Source: Eutreptiella sp. 'Long Island Sound 2002' (Eukaryota > Euglenozoa > Euglenophyceae > Eutreptiales > Eutreptiaceae). From it: a stretch of DNA of 64,000 bases. The DNA lies in the NCBI GenBank assembly GCA_964036045.1, contig OZ038386.1, positions 16,070,329 through 16,134,328 of the forward strand. The letters are read 5' to 3'. The notes beneath the pieces were generated by a model. That model did not search any database, was not told the DNA's origin, and saw only the letters and a program-made list of their open reading frames with translations. How positions within the stretch are numbered: the stretch's first letter is position 1; the number at the start of each line of letters is the position of its first letter. This document shows, piece after piece, positions 51,613 to 62,862 of this stretch. The position numbers and the translations under genes are program-made.

Positions 51613-53313
51613 TGTCCCCGTGATGCGGCCGTGGAAAACCGTCTCTGCACAGCCATGGGGCCCACACTGGCGGGCTCCCCACTTCCTGATTTCGTCTGCT
51701 TTTCGCATTTATTTGGCAGCATGGGTGATGTTGCCGCATCAGCTGCTTGCCGAAGGTATGGGTCTGGAAAACTGTTGCACTGCTGCACTGATGGGTGTGG
51801 GTCCCATCAGTTCATTCTGATGCGCAAGCAAGATGTGCAGGCGCTTTCACTGCTGCTTGGTGGCTTCTGGAAAGACAGCTACCACATGGTTTCATGTGCA
51901 TGCACAGTGCTCAAGTCCCATCAAAACAAAAACCTCATCACCCAGATTGGGGGGGCGGCCTGCTTCAGCTGCAATTGCTTCGAGAGGTCGGCGGTTCCCG
52001 TTCGGTGTGCTTCTTCCGGTGGCCCACCATTTGTGCTTTGCGATACTGACTCAGGTGGCTTGTGTGGGTAGAATAGACAAGTCCTGGGTCCATAGGATTG
52101 TTGCTAGTCGACCAGTGCCGCAAAAGCGAAGGATTCCAAACATGCCCAACGACCGGTCGAGGGTTCCAATCAGAGGTTGCAAAGGTGGTTGTAGCAAACC
52201 TTGTTGTTGTCTAGTCCTCAGGACTCATGCTCTGGTATACCACTAGTTGCCGATCTGAGTGCCTCGTTGAAGCACAGGTTTTGGCGCTGGATGTCTGGCT
52301 GCCTACAGTTCCCGACTAGACGCCCTCAGCAAGACATTGAGGCAAGCAATGGCCGAGTTTGGGCAGTAGATACATCACTTTTTTGGGTGTGAGGGTTAAG
52401 TGGGCCTATACACCCGTGGAACACAAGGGTGGCCACAGTTTCCTTTTGGGTGGGATGTAGTGACAGAGGGTTTGGTGGTAGGGTGAAGGTTAATGAGGGG
52501 TGGGGTGGCTATCTTTTTGCAGTGGAGCATACTGCACGCTTTGGAGTTGTAACCTGCGGCCAGGGGAGGGGAAGGCATAGCAAGGCAAGTATTGGGAATG
52601 GATGGATGGTGTGGTTGTATCCCTGGGACTTGGGTGCTTATTGGGGGGATATTAGTGCGCCGAGTGCTTGCGCATCGTTCTAGGCCCAAACGCCGAAAAC
52701 TAGTGCTATCCCAAGAGCTATCCAAGCTTTCTCTGCCTTGGCGGACCCAATACAGCAGTGTTATGTTGCCATGTCAGTCCCCCATTTTTGGCAATCATGT
52801 GGCAGGGGTTGCCCTTTCACTTCCCCTCCTTTGAGGACCTCTATTTGGCGAGGGTCGTGGAGCCACTTTGATGCCTACATCTAGCATGGCGCTGCGAAAG
52901 AGTTCCATAAGCCAGTGCACATTGTATTGCACCTTTCGCAATTTTGCATTTGGAGGCAGGTTTATCAACCCCCCTTTATTGACCATGTGGACATGTTCCC
53001 CCTCATGTGTGGACCACAACTGATGCAACCAACACGGATGCCTTTCAACATGATGGTGGGGATGAGGTTGATGTGTGGGCTTTATGGTGTCAAAAAGCAC
53101 ACAACTGCACCTTGTAGTGAATGTATGGAAAATAAGTGTATTGAATGTATCGACCCACATTTTTGTGGGCACAAAACTGTTTATGAAGCACAATAAGTGC
53201 CACCTTTGTTGTGCAGTTTGATTTGGCAGATTTGATGTGGTGTTGTGTGCTTAAACAGGATGGTTTGGGGGGTGATTTGGTTGGAAGGGTTACACCTGTC
53301 TGTTGTGCCTGGG
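51613..53313. other. Mostly non-coding, one Cys-rich frame
   Basis: No recognised gene. A frame at 52880-53196 reads LHLSQFCIWRQVYQPPFIDH and later CSECMENKCIECIDPHFCGH. The spaced cysteines and His could bind zinc, as in some transposase tails, but there is no other support. A few short tandem words, and no microsatellite. Confidence 0.35.
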
Positions 53314-54451
53314 GACTCTCTAGGAGATGGTAAGATTGGGGCTACAGTTCAGGACACTTGCCTGAGAGTAGCACTCCAGGCGCGCCCCAGGCAAACACTT
53401 CCCCACCCACAGTCTCAGCTAAGCAGTGTTTGCCAGTCCTCTCAGACAGTGAAGCCCTTCCCCAACCCCCCTTGAAGACAATGGCCCATTGCGCCACTGA
53501 AGCTGGCAAGGCTCCCCCACTAGCCGGCAAGCGCCAGCAAGAGCAAGTAGGATGAAGGATGGACAAAGAGAAGGAGAAATCTTTCCAGATGTCAGCCACG
53601 CAAAAACGAAGGGTGGCCCAAGGGGAGAGGGGCATGACCACATATCTACCACAAAGCGATCGCCACACATTGTGCTAATCATGTGAAAAATATGTATCAA
53701 TTTCCACCCCAAATGCTGCCCAACAACGTTTTCTAGCGCCTCTTCTTGTAGGCCCACATGGTCGCCATTGGGTGACTTGCTGTCAAAAAAAGCAGGGGGG
53801 AGGGGCGAGGTGCACCCACGGACTAGGCCCAGCCCCCTATCATGATGGTTGCCTGTTTCCGTGAGATGTTTGGCCTTGATGGCACCCCAGCCCCAAAAAC
53901 AACAACACCACCATGATCTGAGGGGGGGCACTATAATATCAGTTGACTTCCTTTTCATAAGGCGGTGGCAACCTCAAACCTGAGTGGTCTTTCAAAGAGG
54001 TAGGCACTCAGCTACCATACCGTAGCATCTTCTTTTTCAACAAACCCAGATGTGGATTATTATCGATGTATTATGCCAATTTTTTTCAGGCAACCAAGGT
54101 TATCTTCACTCTTTCCCAACAGGATGGGAATTTCTCAAGAACCACGAGTTGCATTCATGGCAGTATTTTTCTACTCGTGGGATGTACCCAAACTTGCACT
54201 ATGTTTGCTCATGTGATGGGGGCAACATGGGCCACCAATTTGTGATTTATGTCCAGTCCACAGAGGTGGTTCAGCCATATGATTGTTGTGCTGCTTGCCT
54301 CTCAGGTTGCCCTGATATATGGACGCGTGCTTTTCAAAGGGAGAATGCCAACCCCCAGAAGGAGTGGAGATTGAGAGAAGGCGTTGCATATGTGCACCCA
54401 CAGAAACATCAACACCTCTCAAACAGGGCATCTCTACAGATCAATACGCTT
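53314..54451. repeat. 1.14-kb recent duplication, copy A
   Basis: Almost identical to 62863-64000; I count four differences, all A/G. The homology starts at GACTCTCTAGGAGATGG in both. Copy A continues past 54451 into sequence whose partner lies beyond the window. Both copies keep a 179-codon frame on the - strand (53419-53958) and a 65-codon one on the + strand (53358-53555). Neither has a known domain. Probably part of a mobile element or a segmental duplication. Confidence 0.95.
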
Positions 54452-54853
54452 GATTTTTGTGGCAATGAATGCAACCGAAATGATACCCAAATAATATTGG
54501 TGCCTTTTTTTTGTCTACTGCGGCACCACATGTCTTCAGAACTGAACGTTTGAGTGCCATGTATAGGCGTTAAAGCCGAGCCACAACACGCATACCTTCA
54601 CCTTGAAACTTAGCGTTCCGGGGATAGCACGGTTGATACGGCAAATGCAGCCGTCGCCCAAGCCCCGCCACTGGAGCTGGCGCAGGTGCGCGAATCACAT
54701 ATGGTATCGGCAAAGACATGAGAGCCCAGCGTGAGCTCTGTTGAACCACCCCAACCGGAACCTACACCACGGCCGCTGCACGGTGCCACCCCGCGCAGTG
54801 ACGCGGGAATGTCTCACTAGTCACCCGCAGTCACGTCAAGTTGGAAAAGGGCC

Positions 54854-55237
54854 TTGTCACCCTCCCCGGTGGACCCCATGTGGTCGCAAGCGGTGACCTC
54901 AAGTGCCGCAACGGATGACGACTTACAACCAATGTGCTTAGATGAGCTGTTGTCGCGGGAAGCCAATTGTCAGATAAGCCCTGATTATCGATGTGACCTT
55001 GACCCTACCGATGGAGGGGATGCCGAATCCTGGGAAGTGCCTGTCGCTGGGGACTTCCTAGGCAGAGAAATGCCGCAGGCCGCACACAACGATGAAGATA
55101 TATATGCGGTGCCAATGGTGCCCTTAGAGATCATTGAGAGGGGAGCTGCACCCCCCTTGTCGGAGTTTACCAGAGTTTGCAGGGCCATCCTAGGGCTTGC
55201 CAAGGTGGATGGCAACCCTCCTTTTCAACTGCAGTAA
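54854..55237 (+). CDS. Unassigned acidic open frame, 127 codons
   Basis: The frame runs from ATG 54854 to TAA 55235. It is acidic (CLDELLSREANCQISPDYRC, DPTDGGDAESWEVPVAGDF) and ends with LSEFTRVCRAILGLAKVDGN. It is protein-like but has no domain I know and no splice evidence. It follows the 53.3-kb duplicated segment and may be an ORF of the same element. Confidence 0.3.
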   Translation: MSPSPVDPMWSQAVTSSAATDDDLQPMCLDELLSREANCQISPDYRCDLDPTDGGDAESWEVPVAGDFLGREMPQAAHNDEDIYAVPMVPLEIIERGAAPPLSEFTRVCRAILGLAKVDGNPPFQLQ

Positions 55238-55715
55238 AGCCTTCCCCTCCAGCATCACACCATGGTGTACAGTATGTAGCCTAACCCGCCACTAATGCCC
55301 AGCAATAGAGAGCATGGTAGGGCAACCACAGAGCAAACATAACTACGGTCAGCGGTGGAGCCTCTAGCTCTGTCGGCGCCAAAGGCTCTTTTCCACGTGC
55401 TCCCACTAGGATGCAAGGATAAAGGCGATGCCTTTAAGCCCAAGGCCTATGCTCCATGTACAAATGCACACACTCTCCCTCTTAGCACTTCGTGCTAATA
55501 AATCCCATCCGCCCATGACGGACAGTTGGAATGCAAGTAGCCCACGAAGCAAGCAAAATGATGATGCGGCATCATGCCTGGATGCAATCTACCGAAAATG
55601 GGAGGTGGTGCACAAGTGAAGTCAGGAGTGCAGGTGGTGGTCAAGAACTATAGAGGGCTTTGGAGAGTTGTGGACAGCTGTGTGGGCCCCTGAGGGAAGC
55701 GATCCTTCGAAATTA

Positions 55716-56449
55716 CCCCCCCCCCCCTTGTATAAGCTACGCCCTTGTCCAAGCTACAGTAGGCGTAGGGACCGTATTAATTTGGTACCTAATTTTAATT
55801 CGGTACCAAATGTAGTGCGGCCACATAAGACATGGGTTTGACGAATTTGCCAGTCACATGAAGTCATGGACACATTTGTTGCGAGTGTTTGCCCACTTGA
55901 ACCCACCCCATTTCTGAGCCCTCTTCTTCAAGTGATGATTCTAGTGATTCCGATGATGCTCCCACTGAGTTTGATTTGGGCTAAGGCTGCCCGAGGTGTG
56001 TGGGAATGGCCCATGTCTTTCATGGGAAGTTGTATTTTACAAGAGACCACATGCAAGGCAATTTCATTCCCAAGAACTTGAAGTTGCCTGAGCCCAAACC
56101 ATCCCCTAAAAGGCATCTTCAAGTGGTGAGCATGTGCAGTTGTTCCGCATGGTGTATGATCGCAAGAACGGTTTCCAACCCGAACATTTGTAGGCTTCTC
56201 ATGCTTCATTGCTTGTGAGAACATGGGTCTGAACCTGAATTTCCATGTTTCAAACACTTTCTTGTGTTTGCATGCCTTTGGGAATATGGGTGGAGGTTGA
56301 GGTGCACTCATACTATGCGCTCATTTACGTGTGTGTCGGTAGTTGCATGTATCGCTCGCAAGCTACGCCCGTGACCAAGCTACAGTAGACGTAGGGACCT
56401 CATTAATTTGGGACTTTGGCGTAGCTTATACAAGGAGGGGGGGGGGGGG
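55716..56449. mobile_element. TIR element family T2, complete copy
   Basis: Left end: TA, then poly-C and CTTGTATAAGCTACGCC. Right end: GGCGTAGCTTATACAAGG, poly-G, then TA. The inverted repeats are nearly perfect. Inside each end stands CCAAGCTACAGTAGRCGTAG in the same orientation. At 734 bp with no transposase it is non-autonomous. A Ser/Asp-rich coding remnant (PSSSSDDSSDSDDAPTEFDL in one frame, 55916-55980) may be left from a parent protein. A truncated copy is at 39832-40172. The TA flanks suggest a Tc1/mariner-like target. Confidence 0.85.
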
Positions 56450-56618
56450 TACGAAGTGCTTTCTCTTGCTTCTGAAATGCTCATGCCACCACCTGTCAGA
56501 GCTTCAAACTTATTGATAAGGTTCAGTTGAGGGAATGAGGAATCCTCTGTCGTATCGCCTGTACTCACACACTCTCTTCTTAGTCTCTCGGGCACTGCCC
56601 CATTGCAAGTGCCACGCA

Positions 56619-57539
56619 ATGGGGCAGCATTTCTCGTGTCCTCAAAGGACACGTGCGCGGAACCCCGCGAATACACCCAAAGGGCCCACAGCAGAGGCTG
56701 CCGAGGCGGGGCCCACGTATTGGGGGCTGGTGGCCCAGTTCTGGGCTGAGCAGCTGCCGCCAACCGTCGCCAACGTCCTCGAGACGTACGAAGGCTCCGC
56801 CTACGCATACGTCGAGGACTGGATCGCCGTCGCCCTCTTTAACCGCTCGAACACGGCCGCGTGGCTGGGCTTCGCCGTCACGTTCGTCGTGCGCCCCTTC
56901 GCCGGGCTGGTCTGCGGCGTGGCGGCCGACGAGTTCGGCCGGCGGCGGGTCCTGCTGGCGTCGCTGTACATTATGTTCGGGGCCACGGTCGGGCAGGGCC
57001 TGGCCCCCGCGGTCCCGTACCTCGGGGCCGCGTGGATGTTCGCGTGCCGGGTGCTGCAGGGCTTCGGGAGCGCGGGGCAGGTCGGGTCCTTCACCGTCAT
57101 GATGACGGAGAGCGCCCCACCGCCCGCCATGGGCCACGCGGCGGCAATGATCAGCGTGAGCGGCTGGCTCGGCTTCATTGTGGCGCTGGCCATCAGCACG
57201 GCGCTCAACTACGCGCTGAGCCCGGCGCAGATGCTGCGCTGGGGCTGGCGGGTCCCGTTCCTGCTGACCGCCCTCCCCGGCGGCCTAGTCCTCTACTACG
57301 CACACGCGACGCACGAGAGCGCGGCGTTCGAGCGGGAGCACCGGGAGCCGGAGGACGGCGGCGCGCGCGTCGACCACATGAAGGCGGACCTAAAGGCTAC
57401 GGTGCTCGGCCACTGGCGCACAGGGCTGCTCGGCACGGCAGGGGTCCTGGGGGTCAGCAGCCTGCAGTACCTCTACAGCGTGTACTTCCGGCAGTGGCTC
57501 GTCCAGGCGTGCGGCATGTCCACGCTGCAGGCGTCGCAG
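56619..57539 (+). CDS. MFS transporter (metabolite:H+ symporter type), exon 1
   Basis: ATG 56619 lies in good context (CGCAATGGGG); the frame is open to an upstream ATG at 56535. The exon encodes 307 residues covering transmembrane helices 1-7. The loop 2-3 signature FVVRPFAGLVCGVAADEFGR followed by RRVLL matches the RPxGxxxxGxxxDxxGRR of the MHS group (proline/betaine, shikimate and citrate permeases). RVLQGFGSAGQVGSFTVMM and WGWRVPFLLTALPGGLVLYY are the TM4 and TM6-end signatures. The protein would move a small organic solute with protons across a membrane; substrate and membrane are unknown. It begins MGQHFSC, a possible myristoyl/palmitoyl site. The donor is GTCACC after CAG, phase 0. Confidence 0.85.
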
Positions 57540-58372
57540 GTCACCCCCACCCCCGCAAAGCCGCAGCCCTCTCCCGGGCGCGGTTGCTCCATTCTGGACT
57601 GTGACGCATGCCGGAAGGAGTCCGGAGGGTGACGACCATCGTCAATCAATGGCCAAGCCTGGGTCGGATGACCGAGTGCTGAGCTGACCTGAGCTGACCC
57701 GCGGACCTTTGGGTGTGTGTAGCTGAGTAGTGGCACTCAACACTGAAAAACGGCATCTGGACATTGGTAGTTAAGTAAGACATGGGCTCCTCGAAGGCTA
57801 TTGTTGGGTCTGGGAGGGGATTGCACTGCTTTACGCACGACAGCACCCGCTATGCACTCCGTCCATCTTCACCAGACTGAGAGACGTCTAGGCCTGCTCT
57901 GCAGCTCCTGAGGAGTTATCGCCAACCGCGTTTCTTGTGCTTTCGCTCTTGTTTTTGCAGTTCCCGACATGTGTGTGCGTGGCGGCTGATGGGGTGGTCA
58001 GTTTTCTATTTGTTGCTGCACCTCTGCGAAGAAATCCCAACAAATCAGCGAACAAATCGGCGGACCGATTTTTCGGCAAAACAGGCTCCCAGTGCCCTGG
58101 ATCTCAGTCCCAGGCCCCAAACACACCTTCCTTATGGTTGCTCAATAGTTGCAGTCATGTGGAAATGCAAAATATCTCTCAATTTTCGAAAAAAATTTTC
58201 GTCTCTCGGTATCTGCTGCTGCAGAGCGTTACTTGCCCCAACAGCACTGCTGACCAGAGGACGCCGTGTCGCATCGCTTGCGCATCGCGGTGCGTTGCAG
58301 CTCGCGAGCAGTTCCCACGCCTTTCCCGCAACCGCCACCCTTTCCCACCGCAACGCACTGCCCCATCAACAG
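57540..58372 (+). other. Intron of the MFS transporter gene (833 bp)
   Basis: GT (57540) to AG (58372), both in phase 0. It contains, at 57785-57990, the 5' block of the composite dispersed repeat (as at 5780-5982, words GCAGCTCCTGAGGAGTTA and CTTTCGCTCTTGTTTTTGC) but no long GT tract. The acceptor region is pyrimidine-rich (CCCCATCAACAG). Confidence 0.8.
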
Positions 58373-58861
58373 GTCGTGCTGGCGGGCACCGCCGTGGCCG
58401 TCATCGCGGCGGTCCCGGTGGCGGTGCTGGCGGACACCTGCGGCATCGGGACGACCGTCGCGACGATGCCGCTCTGCGCCATCGCGACGGCGGTGCCGGC
58501 GTACGCCGCCCTGTACTACGACCCTGGGTCGCCCGCCGCCGTGGGCGTCGCGGGCGTCGTCGTACCGGGGGCCCTGACGGCGCTGGGGGCGCTCACGAAC
58601 GTGTGGGCCACGGAGCTGTTCCCGTTCGAGGTCCGCGGGGCCGCGTTCTCGCTGTACTACAACGTCGGGGTCGTGGCCGGCGGCCTCACCCCCTTCGTTT
58701 GCAGCTCCTTCAAGGCGGTCCCCCTGTTCCCCGGGTACTACACCGTCGCGGTCTCCAGCGTGGCCCTCGCGGCGATGGTCGCCACGTTGTGGCTGCACAG
58801 GGCCCACAGGGCGGACCAGCAGCGCCTGCAGGTGGTCCACATCCGCGCGGATCCGTATTGA
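58373..58861 (+). CDS. MFS transporter (metabolite:H+ symporter type), exon 2
   Basis: Encodes the last 162 residues, TM8-12, ending in TGA at 58859. VVLAGTAVAVIAAVPVAVLA followed by DTCG is the TM8 and loop 8-9 repeat of the D.xGR motif, here DTCGIG, so the Arg is lost. TELFPFEVRGAAFSLYYNVG is the TM10-11 signature (ELFP..VR..G.) typical of this family. GYYTVAVSSVALAAMVATLW is TM12. With exon 1 the protein is 469 residues, normal for an MFS symporter, with no helix missing at the join. Confidence 0.85.
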   Translation, partial: VVLAGTAVAVIAAVPVAVLADTCGIGTTVATMPLCAIATAVPAYAALYYDPGSPAAVGVAGVVVPGALTALGALTNVWATELFPFEVRGAAFSLYYNVGVVAGGLTPFVCSSFKAVPLFPGYYTVAVSSVALAAMVATLWLHRAHRADQQRLQVVHIRADPY

Positions 58862-60600
58862 GCCTGCAACCCGCGCGGGCGCTGCGGTGGGCCCCGTGAC
58901 CTTTCCCGGTTGTTGGTGCAGGGCTGCCCTGTAGGCCATTGGCCAGTTGCTGCACGCAGTTTGGTGGGGCTGCCCTTTGGGAATGAGAAATGCGGTAACG
59001 GAAGGCGGCTGGCAGTCAACCCACAGTAACGGACGGCGGTTACCCGGTCACTGACGGCGGTTGCTGATCGGCCGGTGCTGAGGCGTACTAGAGTAGTACA
59101 GCCCCACAATTTAGTCAAGTTGGGGTTTGACCTTTCATTCTTTTTTCGGGGGGGGCAGGGGGGGGGTAGTCAGGGAGGTAGAGGCGCGCCCCCCCCCCAC
59201 CTCAAACTTCCACTGTGACTTCTCGGGTACGGATCGACCCGGGCTTGATTTTTGAGGCAAAGGGGCCCCAACAGGGAGCATTTGCGCAGGTGTTCACATG
59301 TTGAACACCACAACCGGTGTCTAACATGATTTATGCAGCTGCATGATGCGATCGGGTGCAAGCCGCACACTTTTGAGGGCGGAATGGAACCAAACGATAT
59401 GCCATTTGCATTTTGCAGAGTACTTTGGTGCTTGTACGGTCACTCAGCCCATTGTATGTCCATCAGCCCCACGTAGAAAGTCCCCTTTTTGAGCCTTTGG
59501 ACCCTTGCAGGTGTCCCATTCTATACATATGTTCCCCAGCGTTCGGCAAGGGACACTTCATGCGTCCCGTTCTACGCCTGTTTATCCGTCGTCGCCAAGG
59601 TACACTAGCTACGCCTGCCAAGCGTGCACGGGCCGTGGGGGCATAAGCAGAGCTGGGGCTGGAGGAAATACCTTCGCCGGAGAGGGTTGGTCAGTGAGCA
59701 CGGCCCATAGGCCAGCACGTTTGACGAAGATGGGAGGGCATGGTATTCCGCTCAGCGCATCAGGAGGGTTGGAGCCGTCTAAAGTTCACATTTACCCGTG
59801 TTAATCTGGTATCTTCCTGCATGCAGAACAAACGTGGGTCAGGGGGGAATACCACATCTTATTGCCGTAACACCCCTGCCCTTCTAACCCTACACTAGAC
59901 CGAAGAGGCATAGGAATTTTACAGAGGACCTTGCAGGTGGGGCACAGCACTATGAAGCAGCATGATGGCCCCTTTGCAATGAGCCTCCTACGCTGATGAT
60001 TATGCACTGGACATCGGTTGCATTGCACGGCATCCGACCATGCATAGTTGCTTTCAAAACGAGCGACCTCATTTTGGAACATGTATCGAATCTCTCGCGT
60101 GCATAAGATACATCGCCGCAGCCAAGCCCGTTCGCCCTCAGTCATAGTGCAGGTTTGGGATTTCAAGGGGCCGGTGCACAACGTCTGGTCAATTTACTCT
60201 GGTGTTGGTGGGGCACAGTTCCTGTGCGAAGACGTTGAGTTTGGGAGTCGGATCGCTCATTTAGAATGACTGCTGCAGCACCCATTCTAGCAAGGTCCGC
60301 AAACATTAACGTTGATGCAACATCCCCTGCGAAAGGGTATTTAATTCCTCGCAATCGGTCAAGAGGTATATCTCCATAAAGGTATGCCTTTTTTTGCATG
60401 TCGGAAAAAACTGTGTTCCCGTACACCCCATTTTAGAGCAGGAAAGAAATTGCAGGGTATTGCATAAAATGCTGTTTTAAGGAGTGGTCCACACAATACC
60501 CTCCTTCTCAGCCTGCGCCATCGAATACAACTATGAATTTGTGCGGGCCACATCATCCCACATTGTCCCTCGCGATACCGACCGCGCACTATTGTATCCG
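58862..60600. other. Non-coding stretch
   Basis: No gene is seen. GGCGGTTxxCxGxxACGGxCGGCGGTTAC words are repeated at 58993-59065, and there are poly-G and poly-C runs at 59147-59167 and 59191. Confidence 0.45.
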
Positions 60601-60639
60601 CATTTGAACTCCAGTTACCTGCGGAACCACTCTCCCCCG

Positions 60640-60790
60640 GGGAGGCCGACTCCGCTGGTCCTAGGACGCAGATCCCCCCCCCCCCCCCCCGGGGGCCTCC
60701 GGCCAACAGTTAGTGGGGGTGGGGTGGGGGGAACTCCGCGTCCGCGTCCTAACGGAGGGGTCGCCCCCCCCCCCCCCCCATGCACCCAGC
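60640..60790 (+). repeat. Poly-C repeat family P, copy 3
   Basis: A poly-C run, GGGGGCCTCCGGCCAACAGTT, a G-rich spacer with CCGCGTCCGCGTCC, then GGGGTCGCCC and poly-C. Same order as the copies at 41570 and 42200. Confidence 0.75.
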
Positions 60791-61089
60791 GAGACAGTGA
60801 TGTCCTGATGTTCTAAGTCCTGCTTACCAGCAGCACAACCGCACGGAAGGCACCTTTCTTTGATCCCCATTTATCTCAGCCATACCATTTTGAGGACGCT
60901 GAACCCCCATTGCGACACCGCTCTAAGCCCCCATCCCCCTGAGGCAGACAATGCATTGTCAACATGACACACGGTGATCTGTCACTTTTTTTTAGGCAGT
61001 TGGATTCTTTCGTGGGACGGGAGATCTGTCTGGATGTGGTGCAGTGTGTTGTGCTGGTTGTGGGCAGAGTCATTGTCTGGCAGACTCAC

Positions 61090-61400
61090 CCACGCCTCAG
61101 AGGGTGCCTCATGCGCCGTGCGCGCGGTGCGCCTGAGGCCCAGTTGGCGTAGAACGCCGGTCCCCATGAATGTCGCCCAAAAGCTGTCATAGGGGCCTTG
61201 GCATCACAAACAGATGGCCAATTGCTGTGTTTGGGTAGAAGTACCAATGGGGTCCTTGGAGTGGAGTCGACCGTTGTTGTATGCTAACCCGTAGGCCACC
61301 GCGTCCCTGCCAAAAGAGTTTGTGTAGTACACCGGTACGTGACATGTCTACCTCAGCAGGCAGTGCGCGCAGTGCGACTGAGGCACCCTCTCAGGTTTTG
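61090..61400. mobile_element. Small fold-back element
   Basis: The left arm CCTCAGAGGGTGCCTCATGC..GTGCGCGCGGTGCGC (61095-61140) is the inverted complement of the right arm GCAGTGCGCGCAGTGCGACTGAGGCACCCTCTCAGG (61360-61397). About 300 bp in all, no ORF. Each arm also has an internal near-palindrome around GTGCGCGC. Confidence 0.65.
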
Positions 61401-62862
61401 TTGTGGTGGTGGGGTGAGGCCGTGGCGAAACTGCATGGATGGTCGCTAGTGTGGGTGCCCTGGTCTCAGGATGGTCTTATAATCCCAGTTTTGCACGTGT
61501 GTTGCCGTACCTGTTCGTACAGCATGTGTTGTCAGCTTTATTTTTGGTCTTTGTGCCCTTGTCTCAACAAGGAGGCAGGAAATGCGTCCACTGGCTAAGC
61601 TTTGCCTTTGGGCAAGATAAACTGTTTGCAGGGACCGTTTATGATTCTTATGATTATTATAATTTTTCTCATGGGTTTCGGCGCAGATCTTGCACCCTGT
61701 CGCGAGGGGCTCGTTGATGCCCGTTAACGTTCTTCCCTCAACCTGTGTATGCAGTGCCCAGGGCATCTATTCCATCATAAACCCATCAGCATTAACCCCC
61801 ATAACATGACATACAGATCCTCCCGCATATCCTATAAATTGTGAATTATCACTTGCTTGGTGGTGGTTGGGCTTGGCCCATTGAAGCCTAAGTGTATCTG
61901 CCCACGGACGGTTGTGCCTGTGTTTGCTCCTGTGATTTGCCGCACCTGTGATGATTAAAAGGGGATGATTTTGACCTTGACCTTCCAGCGATCTAAACCT
62001 GCCCATGTTTCAGTGCAAGGAAAGGCCCATGCTTGTGGTGGGTTCCCTGCCCCTGTAGACAAGTCTTGTCCCTGTTCATAAAGTCGCCACCTGTACTCCT
62101 CAACACCCTTTGGAGCACGGACAACGCTTTCATACTCGGGGGGGGGGGGGGGGGCTTCTAGGAATTTGTGTATGCTTGGTGGTGTACGCACCGCCGCTGG
62201 GTGCAGGCACCCACGCACTCTGTTGCTTTGGAGCTCCATGATGTCAGGGTTGCCCAGTGGATGTAGGGTGACCGGGGCGGTCCACCAAGTCACCAAACTA
62301 GAACTGCCAATTTACATTAGGTCTTATGAATTTTCGTGGTTCACAATCGCGTGGCAGAGGTATGTATCTGCTTGGGCACCATGAAGGGTGATCATCTAGT
62401 GATCCCCGTGTTGTTGTTCGATATAAATTTGTTTTTTGTAGCCTAGCCATTCGGGTGCTATCTCCCAGTGGTAGTGCGCTGCAGGCGCTACAGGGCTATT
62501 TATTCATGTATGACGGTATCTGCACTTTCAACGTGTGTTAAGGACGCCATCTCGCCAAGTGCATTCCTTGTTGTGCTGCTCTGTGAATGGTTGTATTTGT
62601 GGCAATATGACAGGTGGTGCATTTCCACGCTTGACAATAATGATAACAGCACTGTTCACCTCAGCAGCTCCGTGGCTCTGTCGAATCCCTTGTTTGTACT
62701 CAAACAATTGTTTGCCTTTTCCTTTTAAGAAGTTGCAAGTGCGAGCGCCAACGAGGACTATTGTTGTGTTTCGAAGCAAATGACCACAACCGTTCCTCGA
62801 CCTCACGTTCAGACGGCAAAAATCATAGACGAACGGGGGACGGCTTTGCTCAAGCAGTCGGA
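61401..62862. other. Non-coding stretch
   Basis: I see no gene. There is a poly-G run at 62140-62154. The remaining frames are short and without domains. Confidence 0.4.

Noticed and set aside
53314-54451. piggyBac or KDZ transposase in the duplicated segment
   Set aside because: I looked for DDE-type motifs and terminal cysteine motifs in all frames and found none I could defend.
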